DNA of 64,000 nt. Origin: Coriaria nepalensis (taxonomy: Eukaryota > Streptophyta > Magnoliopsida > Cucurbitales > Coriariaceae). The DNA lies in contig CP114499.1 in NCBI GenBank assembly GCA_027186245.1, positions 2,981,001 to 3,045,000 on the forward strand. Reading direction: 5' to 3'. Below, one piece after another: positions 35,638 through 47,600 of this stretch. The position numbers were made by a program, and so were the translations under genes. A model generated the notes under the pieces. The model was not told the DNA's origin. It did no database searches and saw nothing but the letters and a program-made list of their open reading frames with translations. Positions within the stretch are counted from its first letter, which is position 1. Each line of letters opens with the position of its first letter.

Positions 35638-38600
35638 TTATGGTCCCCTCATCTTTTCCACAATGTGCCTGCTCTTTTCTTCAATGTGACGCTTCTTTTC
35701 TTCAAATTTCTCACTCATCTTCTTTTTCAGGTCAAGCATCCTCGCTTTTCTTCCCATTCTTTTAGACCCCGAATCATCCTCTTCAGCATTAAAATTTTCT
35801 TGTGCAAGCAAGACCACAGACCTGTGTGTTGATTGACAGTCTGGGCTCTCGCCGCTCTTTTGCTCAAGTGCTTCTTGTGGCTCATCATCCCCTGACCAAG
35901 GTGATGAATGTGTCACTGCCCCCGAGCTAGTTTCAGTGACTGGTTTTTTACCAGACTTGATGCTCGGTGAATTTTGATGGTTGCTTGCTGCTTGGTCAAT
36001 TGAGGTTGCAGTCATACTGACTTCCGTTTTAATTTTTGCTTGAACAGGTTGGGGCCCAGGTACTTCAGGGTTTGTCTTAGGTGTGGCATCAGGTTCTTGA
36101 TTGAGCCATATATATGGTGCCACTTTCCGTGAAACCCAGTCGTCTTTCTCTGCTAACATCCAAGAAACACAGATACTCTCACAGTTTGGTAGCACTAGAG
36201 CCTCCTGAAATGCTCCCTGCATGTTTAAAGCTAGAATTAGTTTGACCAAGAAACAATGATTCCTGGATCCCACCCAGATCATTCCAGGCTTTGGCAATAG
36301 GAAAGCCATCACAAACTGTGCACAGGTCTTCCTTTCAAAGCCGAACATTGGCTGAAGCCTAACAAACAAGGAAAGATACCTCACTAGGACAAGAAACCCC
36401 ATTTAATCACCATTCAATAAGATAACTAAATTCATCAACTTAGACAAACAGACGACACTGCAGAAGCTGTAAAGCATCAGGATGAAATTTAAATAACTTA
36501 TAGTACAGGGAGGAGATTGAGCAACAAATTAATTGTGAAATTCATGATTTACCCAAAATATCTTTTGTTTCTATCAAGATAACCACTCCACCAGCAGTAG
36601 ACACACTCCATTGAAGTTGGCGAAGTTCGAATCTCGATTCTGTCAATCTTGCCATCAAATTGAATTGGGGATTGTGGATATTCACAACTATCATGTACGT
36701 TCACAGTTCAACAAAATTAATCACTGAGAGTTGTTCTCTTTTGCTCTTTTCTTCTCCTATGCTAGACTTCATTTTTTGGAAGTCTAGTCCCCATCTACTT
36801 TGGATGTAAATTTTTTCATTTTCACAAAAATAAGAATAGTTTTTTCCTACTGCTTATCATCTCTATATGTCTTGAGACCAGTGTTTTAGACCCCTGATTA
36901 TTCATACTTATACTAGGCATAGAGCCTAATTTAATTCGTATTTTAAATAAAGGGCAATTTTGGTAAGTAGCTAATACTTGTCTAATTAGGAGAATAAGGC
37001 AAGTAGCCAATGAGTATAATAGGAGAATGGTAGGTTTAGTTTTTCTTTTTGCAAGAATTTTGTTAGGAGTGGAGACACTTTGAGAGGACGGTCTACCTCT
37101 CAAATTGTAGACCAACCTATGTTATTCGGATATTGAGTAATAAAGATTAGCCTTAATTCTATCATAATTGTACCCTAATTCCTAATAAGCTAGTTAGGGA
37201 TCTAACAAATTGGTATCAGAGCATAATCTTGGGACGATGGCAACGAAGAAAGTAGAAGCACTTGAAGAGAAGTTGGAAAGCGAAGGGGTTTCAATCAAAG
37301 CAGCAATCGAAGAATGCTTCTCTGTGCTACAGCAGCAGTTTTCTTCCTTGGAGGCCATGATCAGAGGCACCTGAATCGATGATCCAAGGATCCTTAGAGT
37401 GAGTTATAGAGGATACAGCTGAATGAATAGTACCGGATTTAGCAATTGAGCATGATCCTACAATGGAGGTCTGATTGAGGAGGCGACATCGCTGTTCAAT
37501 CTATTCTATGTTGAACTGAGTAGCTGAAGATGATGAACCATAATTACCCATTTTATCTTGGTCAATATGAACATAATGTGCTCATCCATCAACCTGTTTG
37601 CGAGGTTGCCAATTTTATGGTTTCCCATGAATAGCCCAACACTTTTCCTGAGTGTGTCCAGGACGATTGAAATGATCACACCAGGGTCGCTTATTCAAGC
37701 GTGAATCAGAGGTAGGTCGTTTGTTCGAAAAAGAAAAAAGGGCTCAAACTTTTGGAGGAGGCAATGTTGTAACGTCTTATAGCATCACCTTAGGGCGGCC
37801 TTCCTCGCGCTTGACTTCAGCAAAGGCATCTTCTGGGGAAGGAAATGAGTCTCGTGCCACCACTCGACCTTGTACTTCGTCAAGGTTGCTATTAAGACAC
37901 CTGCAAGGAAATCAAACACTCACTCCTTTTCAAGGTTACGTCATTGTTTTTCACTACATTCAACACACATTAGATCATCTTCAAAAAACAGATCAAGTTC
38001 CTGCCAAAGATCTTGAAGGTTAGAGAAATATTGAGTTACAGATTTTGATCCCTTTTTCATCTCTTTGAGCTTTGAACGAAGTTTGAATATTTGAGAGGCG
38101 TTCCTAAGATTAGAATACATTATGCAAGTAGCATCTCATACTTACTAGGCCGTTTTGAACCAAAGATATCGGCGGCTAATCCTTGGTTCCATTGAGTTGA
38201 TGAACCATCCGAGAACTATGGAATTCTCCTTCATCCATGTTGCATACATTAAACTTGTAGGGCTTGGAGTTGGAAGATCTCTAGTGATGTAGCCAAGTTT
38301 ACCACGACCACAAATAATGATCTTGACAGATTAGGCCCACTACAAGTAGTTTTTTCCATCAAGTTTGTGGGCGGTGATATGAAGGGAAGAAGTGTCACTT
38401 CCGGATAGAGAAGTGATAGAGATTAAACTGTGTTCGGCTGGAGATTTGCTGGAGTTGATGAGGTCAGAGTTAATGCCGGATGAGGCTGTCTCTTTCTCAC
38501 CCATTGAGTCGGTTAGCATCGGAGAAAGTTGGATTTTAGCAAACCTTGCTCTAATACCATGCGAAAATATGTAAAAAACTATTCTACTTTTCTTGAATAG

Positions 38601-41600
38601 AGGACAACTTATATATAGAGTACATAAGAGATATATAAGGAAAAAAATCTCCTAAAACTTAGGACTAAAAATCAGGGATTTATTAGGAAAAATACATGAC
38701 TATCCTAACTGTAATTATGTGCTAATTCTATACTTAAAATAAATACATTTGAATTAATCTGATTTGATTTGATTTGGTCCACACTATCTATTCAAAACTT
38801 GAGCAAGAAAGACCCGACCAGAAGAACGGGAAGGAGAAGAAAAAATGAAAGATTTGTTTAGGTTCAAAGGGTACAGCGAGATGGATCAAATGGCTAGGCT
38901 TCACTTGGGAACACGTACTTTTTCCAATTTAGGCCCAACCCAAAATCCAGTTTGAGCCATAATATTTTATTTAGGCCCACAAAATTAAGTAGAATATATC
39001 TCTTTACGTCAGTTTTTACTATTCTACCGAATTCCACTCCACTTTCATCTATCATCTCCATGATCAAATGTTCAGAATAATGAGCTAAATCCAAGTTTCC
39101 AGAAAACCTCTCTAATGTGTGGGGGCTGTAGTTACACTCAATCTGGTAATGCAGCCCATGTGTTCCAAGGAAATTTTCAATAGATGATGTAATAGGAATA
39201 AAAAAATGAACATTCACTATAAATGAATATTTCCATACCTTAAACCGATTAACCAAGAATAAAGCAAACTGTCCACTAGTAATTCTGTGCTCCCCAACTG
39301 AAGGCTCCAGGCTCAGTTCTATATCAGGCATGGAAGTAAATCCATACCATATTTCGTCAGAAGGGGGTGGCTTTATATGCAATCGCAGTGTTCCTCGAAG
39401 TGATGCAACCTTTATTTCCATGGAGAAAGGAACCTGCCAATATATTTAAGAAAATAAATTCCAACATAAGAACAGATAATTAGAAACTGTCGTCTTGTCA
39501 ACCTGTATATATATAAATGCATATCTATATATATACACATACATACGGACATACATATACATATAATACAATATAAAGAACATAAACAATTGAAGGTTAT
39601 CGCTTGCCAGCTCTCTTATCAAAAAGTTTGAAGGTGATATATCACTTGTTTATTCAAAAAGCTATGATCATGCAAATGCTCAAGATTCCTTACTCTACTA
39701 TTTCAACTCAAGTGAGGCTTATCAAATGAATTTACCCTTACTCCAACAGGCTAAAGTGGAATGTGAATGGAGCTTACAAAGGCAATCTTGGTTTCGCGTG
39801 AGGTGGGATCATCTAAAGAAATTCTAATGGGAATATTATCAAAGCTATGACAATTGTTTGGGTCCTCTTGCTAGCATGAAAGCAAAAGTGATGACTCTGT
39901 TATAAGGTTGTGAAATGACTGATGATCTAAATGTCTCAAATATCATCAATGAATCAGATTCTCTTACTCTAGTGAAAATGGCCACGGGCTTTGTCTCTAT
40001 TCCTCCTATTCTAGAGGATATCTTTTTTGCTATTCGTCATCACATTCAGTCCTACAGTCATCTCTATCTCTCTGAGATGTGAATCAAGTGGCTGATGCTC
40101 TTGCCAACGTTAGTTGTAACACTCAAGCTAATTCAAGTTCTTCAACGTTAACTTTCTTGTTCAGATCAATTAGCCTGAAATTTTTTAATTATAAAGTTGG
40201 TCTAGGTTACTTTAGAGTAAGCCACAAAAAGAATTCTCATTGTATTTAGGGTGGGTTCATTGTTTTTCGTTTCTATTGTTTTCTTCTTCTTTTTTTCTTT
40301 TCCTATTACTTTGTATTCTCTTGTTTTTCTTTGATTAATAAAGTTATTCTTAACAAATAAAAAATAAATAACATTTTGTAGCTCATAAGTACACTCACTA
40401 GGAAGCATGAATACTCCAAATACTAATAGTAATTTAAGTAGATGAAACATGGGGTCAACATGAATACATAACACAATATTAGACAATGTAAACAAGATAA
40501 AATCACAAAAAACTAAACAACAAAGCAAAACAAAGCAAAACAAAGCAAAAGAAAATAAAACAAACAAAGCAAAAGAAAACAAAACAAAGATCAAAGGACT
40601 TCCATATCATAGCTTGGAATATATAGAGATGGGAGCTGTGTAGAATTGCACCAAAAGGCTGAAAAAGAAAGAAACAAAAGTTCTATTCTGTTATTGAACA
40701 ACAAAAAAAAAAAAACAAAACCAGATGCATGTCATCACGTGTCAGACTAGGGCCATGTTATCAAATGCACAACTTTACTTGTCATTGTCAATGGACAGCA
40801 AAGCTGTCCATATTTGTCAATGGACAGCAAAGCTTTCCATATTTATTTGCTTGATTTACTCTTCCGAATAATTAGCTTAATATTTGACCGGTTGTATAAG
40901 GTTAATATTAGCAGCTATATAGCTTATTTCCATGTATAGAATTCCCTTATATAGATTATATAACAGAGAGAAATCAGAAGGCCAAATTTATTCAGCCATT
41001 CATACAGCATTTAGACTTACCTTTGACATGGTATCAGAGCAAGGTTGAATTGTTTCTGCTCTTGGTTTCGTTGCCGCCGGCGTGACTCAATTTGTTTTTG
41101 GTTTCGTGAGTCGGCTTCTTCTGGGCATTTTTCTGCACATTTTCGCATGGAGTGGTGTTCTTCAGCAACCTCTGTTTTAGGTCATTTTTTCTATTTCAGC
41201 AGCCTCGATTCCTTTATTTTTTTAGATAACTGTTTTTTGCCTTGTCTCGGGTCCCATTTCTTTCCAATGGATTCTGCACCAGTGTGTGTCAAGTTTACAG
41301 GCAAAAATTACTCTACATGGGTTTTTCAGTTTGAATTTTTTCTCAAGGGAAAAGACCTTTGGGGCCATATTGATAGCACGGATGTTGCACCAACATCCGA
41401 TACTTCCAAATCCCAAGATGTTGTGTCTTCTCTGTCTTTGGCTGTGCTTGATGCTCGAATCATGTCTTGGCCTCTTGGTTCGGTGGAGCCACATATTGTC
41501 ACCAACTTGCGGGCTCATCGCTACGCTCAATCCATGTGAAGATGGTTTATCATCAAGATAATGATGCTCGTCGCCTTCAGTTGGAACATGCGATTGCCAT

Positions 41601-44600
41601 GTTTCAACATGGTAGTCTTTCCATCCAAGACTACTACTCGGCATTTTTGACTATTTGGCATGAATATTCTGATTTGGTTACAACAACTATTCCTGTTGCT
41701 AGTCTTGCGACTATTCGGAATCTTCACAAGACGAGCCAACGTGATTAGTTTCTTATGAAATTACACCCGGAATATGAATCGGTTCACTCCTCTCTACTGA
41801 ACCGATCTCCTGTTCCCTCCCTTGATATTTGTTTTGGTGAGTCACTTCGCGAAGAACAACGTCTCAGTACTCAAGCTATTCTAGAGCAATTCCATGGCAG
41901 TTCCGGGACGGCAACTATGGCTTATGCTGCCCAAGGACGTGGATCACCTGGGACTTCTAAAAATCTGCAATGTTTCTGCTGCAAAGAATATGGGCATATT
42001 GCTGCCCATTGTCCTAAGAAATTTTGCTCTTATTGCAAGAAAAAAAGGTCATATTATCAAATAATGTCGTATCCGCCCCTAGAATCATCCGGCCCAAGCA
42101 TTTCAAGCTTCTATTACTGTCCCTCCAGCAGTGACTTCTGTTGCACATGGCTCTTCCTCACGTGCTTCCTCTAATCACGCTGCAGCCACTTACTGCACCC
42201 TTGAAATGGTGCAACAAATGCTAATTTCAGCATTATCTACGATGGGGTTTCAAGGTAAAAATTCTAATACACTCTGGTATGTAGACTCGAGGGCTTCTAA
42301 TCACATGACGAATAATCTCACAACTCTGTCTCATGTTCGGCCCTATGTTGGTCACTCTGTTTCTTGCTCCTCAACTTTCCACGAATCTTATTTCTGTTGG
42401 TCAATTAGTTGATAACAATTGTGTTGTTAATTTTTCTGGTGATGGTTGTGTTGTGCACGACCAGGTAACGAGGGGGCCGATTGCGAAGGGACCTAAAGTG
42501 GGGTGCTTGTTTCCACTATTTTTACCTGTTCTAGCACTTTCTCCTGTTTCTTCTATTAAGTCCTTGGCTTGTCATAATGTCCCTAATCTAATTATGGTAT
42601 GGCATCGCCGTTTAGGCCATCCCAATACTCAGATCTTATCTCATGTATTGAACTCTGACTTTCTTGGTCTTAAAGAACGTTCTTTATCTTTTGAGTGTGA
42701 TTCTTGCAAACTTGGTAAAAGCAAAACTCTTTCATTTCCTTTGCATGCTAGTAGAGCTTCTCACTACTTTATATTATCCATAGTGATGTTTGGGGACCTT
42801 CCCTAGTTAGTTCACATGAAAAATTGAAATACTATGTGACTTTCATTGATGATCATAGTAGATTCACTTGGTTTTATTTTCTTCACTCTAAATCTGAGGT
42901 TTTTTGTACTTTCACTGAAATTTTAGCGTATGTTGCAAATCAATTTTCTGCACATATTAAGACATTACACATAGATTCTAGTAGTGAATATTTGTCTAGT
43001 GAGTTTCAAGCATTCTTCATATGGTACGTACTCTCTTGTTAGAATCTTCTGTTCCATCCATGTTCTGGGTTGAGGCTTTAAAAACTGCTACTCACTTGAT
43101 TAATCGTTTACCTTCCCAAGTTTTACACATAAAGTCTCCATATTTCAGCTTGTTTGCTAAGCAACCTAGTTATGATAACCTTCGTATCTTTTGTTGTGTA
43201 TGTTTTGTTCATTTACCACCTCATGAGCGACATAAATTATTTGCTCAATTGTTAGATGTGCATTCTTAGGATTAATGTGTCATCTATGGCTAAGATGACC
43301 ACTGTTTGTACGATCCTCGCTCTTGCTGCTTCCAATGATTGGCCACTACATTAGATGGATGTTAAGAATGCTTTTCTTCACAGGGATCTTCAAGAGTGTA
43401 TTTCTATGAAGCCACCCCAGAGATTATTTCCCTCTCCAACTTCCAATGTGTGTAAACTTCGTCGCTCTCTTTATGATCTCAAACAAGCTCTGCGGGCCTG
43501 GTTTGATAAATTTCGAACCACTTTATTACAATTTACCTTCAAACAGAGCAAGTATGACACTTCATTGTTTCTTCGGAAATCCAACATGGGTATTGTTGTC
43601 CTTTTGGTTTATGTTGATGATATTGTGATCACTGGTTCTGATTCTGCTTTACTTGTCCAGCTCAAGACTCATCTCTCAAAATCCTTTCATATGAAAAATC
43701 TTGGGTCTCTCACATATTTTCTTGGTCTCGAGGAGCATCGGAGTCCCTCTGGTATTTCACTCAATCAACATAAATATGCTAGTGATTTGGTGGCTACAGC
43801 TAGACTGCAGGAAGCTACCTCAGTCGATACTCCCATGGAATTAAATATCAAACATCGCAAACAGGAGGGTGACTTGGTTGTTGATCCCAGTTTATATCGG
43901 AAATTGGTGGGAAGCCTTGTCTATCTCACCATCACTAGACCAGATATTTCTTTTGTTGTACAGCAAGTCAGTCAGTTTCTTCAAACTCCTCGTCATTTTC
44001 ATTTGGCTGTTGTACGTAGGATCATACGCTATGTTCAGGGCACCGTCACCCGTGGCTTATTCTTTCCCGCAGGCAATTCTCCTCGTCTTGTTGCTTATAG
44101 TGATGCTGATTGGGCTAGTTGTGCTGATACATGTCGCTCCATCATTGGTTGGTGCGTGTTCTTAGGTGATGCATTGATCTTATGGAAGAGTAAGAATCAA
44201 GACAGAGTTTCTAAGTCATCTATAGAATTTGAGTACCGAGCAATGTCTCTTGCTTGTTCCAAAATTATTTGGCTTCGAGGTTTGCTTGGTGAGTTGGACT
44301 TTTCTGAGACCAATCCTACACCTCTACATGCCTATAATACTAGTGCCATTCAGATGACGGCCAATCCTATCTATCATGAGCGCACAAAGCATATTGAAGT
44401 CGATTGTCATTCTATCCGTGAGGCCTTTGAAGCTCGAGTTATCAGTCTTCCACACATTTCCACTAAACTACAAATTGCTAATATCTTTACCAAGGCTCTC
44501 ACTCATCATCGACATTGCTTCTTAAGTAGCAAATTGATGCTTGTTGATCAACCCACATCAATTTGAGGGGGGCTGTCAATGGATAGCAAAGCTTTCCATA

Positions 44601-47600
44601 TTTATTTCCTTGATTTACTCTTCTGAATAATTAGCTTAATATTTGACAAGTTGTATAGGGTTAATATTAGCAGCTATATAGCTTATTTCCATGCATAGAA
44701 TTCCCTTGTATAGATTATATAATAGAGAGAAATCAGAAGGCCATATTTATTCGACCATTCATATAGCATTTAGACTAACCTTTGATAGTCATATAGAAAG
44801 AAAATGAAATAAATGACATCGCCTGGTCATGGAGAATCCAACTTTTAATGTCTTCTTACTATCTGTCAAACACTTGAATTTGTAGACATAAACTAGCGTT
44901 ATAAACAGATTTATAGCTAAGGGAAAAGAAAGGAGATATTTTACCAAGCAGTTGAATGAATCACGTTTAGTGATACTAACAATGGTGTGAGTAATGGTGT
45001 TTATTAAAGTTTCTCAGTCTCAGCCTTCTAATAACAAGTAACACAGATCAACCACCTCTTATTGAGATTACATTATCATCATCTAAGCCCATTCACGATA
45101 TTTATGGGATTGGCTACATGGATATTGGTTCTCCCAGCTATACGGTCTTCCCAAATATCATCGCTTAATCCAAAATCTAAGATATCCTCCTTCACCGCCT
45201 TCATCCAAGTTTTCAAGTGCTTACCCCTCCGTCTATGCCTGCAACAAACATCTTTTTGTAGCTCGACGCCTCGATGCCTTTAGTATGTGAAGTATTCCAC
45301 GGGTCTACGGAGTTCCCGGGGTCGAAAAGTCGATGGCTCAATGCCTCGACGCCTTCAGTATGCGAATTACTCCATGGGTCTACAGGGTCAACGAGGTTTA
45401 CAAGTCAGAAGGGTAGATAAGTCGATGGCTTGATGCCTCGATGCCTTCAGTATGCGAATTACTCTACCGGTCTATAAGGTCCATGAGGTCTACGAGGTCA
45501 AAGGGTCCATGGGTAGATGGCTCGACGCCTCGATGCCTTCAGTATGTGAAGTACTCCACAGGTCCTCGGGGGTCGACGAGTTTACGGGTCTACGGGTCGA
45601 AGTCTGCTATAAAAGCAACAAATACCTTAAATTAAGCTACTTAAGAGTATGATTAGAACTCGAAAGAGAGATGTGAAGTGTAGTTTAACAATTTTAGTTA
45701 ATTCAATTGCTTTGGACATCCCTAATGATCGTGTTGTCCATCGTTGCTTGCATGTTGTGATGTTTAGAGCCATCGAAGGAGCATCCTTCCACCCCATCCG
45801 GTGTTTGAACGGATTAGAGCCAGCGGAGGCTGAATGTGAATGATAATTACATCATGTTGGTTTTCAATGGTTTTAAGTTGTTAAAAGATGTTTTGGCTAT
45901 TTCATGGCTTTTGCCATATATACTAATTTCTGAAAGTTATTGGATTTAAATGAGAATTTCATGAATCTATGTTCTATATACTGTTTTATGAAAGTGATAA
46001 GATTGAAGTAAGGATTTCACGAGTATATGCATTATGTTTGGTAAATTATGTATTGTATGGATTTTAAGTGCATGAAGTTTGTGATGAAACCTTATTCCAG
46101 GATTGGATTTGTTGGACTATGTGCACATAGTAGTTAATGTTATGGATTATGAATACATATTATGAATACCTGCATGGCAGGATCTGTTAAAAGGATAATT
46201 GCTCCTATAGGTATTGTCCCGCATGCGGAGGAAATAGCGGTGAGGTGTTACCTTCTTAGCCTCTCATATTAAACTTCTTGTGAAAGTGTTAATGGGAGCA
46301 CAATACCACGGGGCCACCTCTTGTGTCCTAGGTAGGAGCAAGATGTCACGGGGGCCACCTCTTGAATCCTATACTTAATACTTTTTGAACGATATAAATT
46401 TACTGATTTATGAATGATATAGATTTGCTGACTTTTGATAATGTTTCGGTCTTGAAAATAGGTATAAGTAGTTTCAAGTATATGCTAAAGATTTAAATTG
46501 CAAATGAGTGAGCATAATAGAAGTCAAATTGATTACTTTCTTGTTAGGAGACGAGATTTAGATAAGTGTAAAAATTGTAAGGTGATACAAGGAGAGTGCT
46601 TAACAACCCAACAGAAGTTATTAATCTTAAATATTTGTCTTATGAGCAAGAATAGAGTAGACAAAGGTTCGATTAGACCAAGAATTAAGCAATGGACTTT
46701 GAAGGTAGATGTATGCCAGACTTTTAGAAATAAGGTATTAGATAGTCAGTTAGTCTTAGAAGGTTGTGAGAATGTAAAGGGTTAAGGATAAGATTGGTAG
46801 CTCTGAGTTTTTTTAATATGTAGCCAACCATATCAAGAGTGGGGTGAGAGAAGTGCTTGAAGAGACATGGTGGAACAATGAGGTGCAACAAGTTATTAGG
46901 GAAAAGAAAATATGGTTCAAGAATTGACAAAAAGATAAAGAACAAGGGTTGTATGTGCATTATATAAATAAGCTAAGTAGTAAAACAGTAGAGGATGGAA
47001 AAAAGAAAGCGTATGATGATTTATATAATATGCTAGAAACAAAAGAGGGGGAGAAAGATATCTTCAAGACATCAAAAACTAGAGCTCGGAAAACTATGAT
47101 TTGAGTCATGTTAGGTGTGTTAAACATGAAGATGGTATAGTTCTAATGTAGAATAAAACAATTTTAGATAGATGGAGGGATTACTTCGAGATCCTACTAA
47201 ATGGATCACGTGTAGAGGAGTTAAACTTAAAGGGATCTGATTCGTTGGATAGGATGCATCTAGTGTTCTTTCATAGGGTTAGTGCTAAGGAAGTAAGGGA
47301 AGCCTTGAAAATTATGAAGCCGGGGAAGGTAGCTGGACCGGACGATATAACAATTGAGATGTGCAAGTGTCTGGGAGAAGTTAGAATCTAATGGCTGACT
47401 AGGCTATTTAATAGGATTTTAAATACTAGGAAAATGCTAGAATCATGGAGACAAAAAGATAGAGATGAAGCTATAGAGATGAAGCTTATAAAGCTCATTG
47501 TGATACTAATTTATAAGATTAAAGGTGATACAAGGTTGCTTAAACTATAGAGATGAAGCTTATAAGTCATACAATAAAGCTATACGAGGGGGTTAAAGAG

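Larger units (their letters stand above)
40786..44787 (+). mobile_element. Copia retrotransposon with both LTRs and target duplication (in intron 5)
   Basis: The element is 4,002 bp and flanked by the 5-bp target duplication GTCAT (40,781-40,785 and 44,788-44,792). Both LTRs start TGTCAATGGA; the 5' copy ends TTTGACA and the 3' copy TTTGATA. The primer site tggtatcagagc (41,029-41,040) directly follows the 5' LTR, and a purine tract gaggggggc precedes the 3' LTR. By hand count the LTRs differ at about 15 of 214 aligned bases. The order gag, protease, integrase, RT, RNase H is that of copia. Gag and integrase are broken or deleted, so the element is non-autonomous now. It lies antisense to the TEX2-like gene. 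Confidence 0.95.

Noticed and set aside
35484..35832. Two overlapping plus-strand open frames
   Set aside because: They are shadows of the 3' UTR and last exon of the TEX2-like gene on the minus strand.
36217..36402. N-terminal part of the open frame before TEX2-like exon 7
   Set aside because: An acceptor at 36,217 joins the conserved sequence in phase; the upstream residues do not match the family and are intron.
36620..36645. gttcgaatctc resembling a tRNA B box
   Set aside because: No matching A box, acceptor stem or cloverleaf could be drawn, so neither a tRNA nor a SINE is supported.
40202..40594. 130-codon Phe-rich open frame on the minus strand
   Set aside because: It is made of the AAACAAAGC simple repeat and A/T-rich LINE tail read in reverse.
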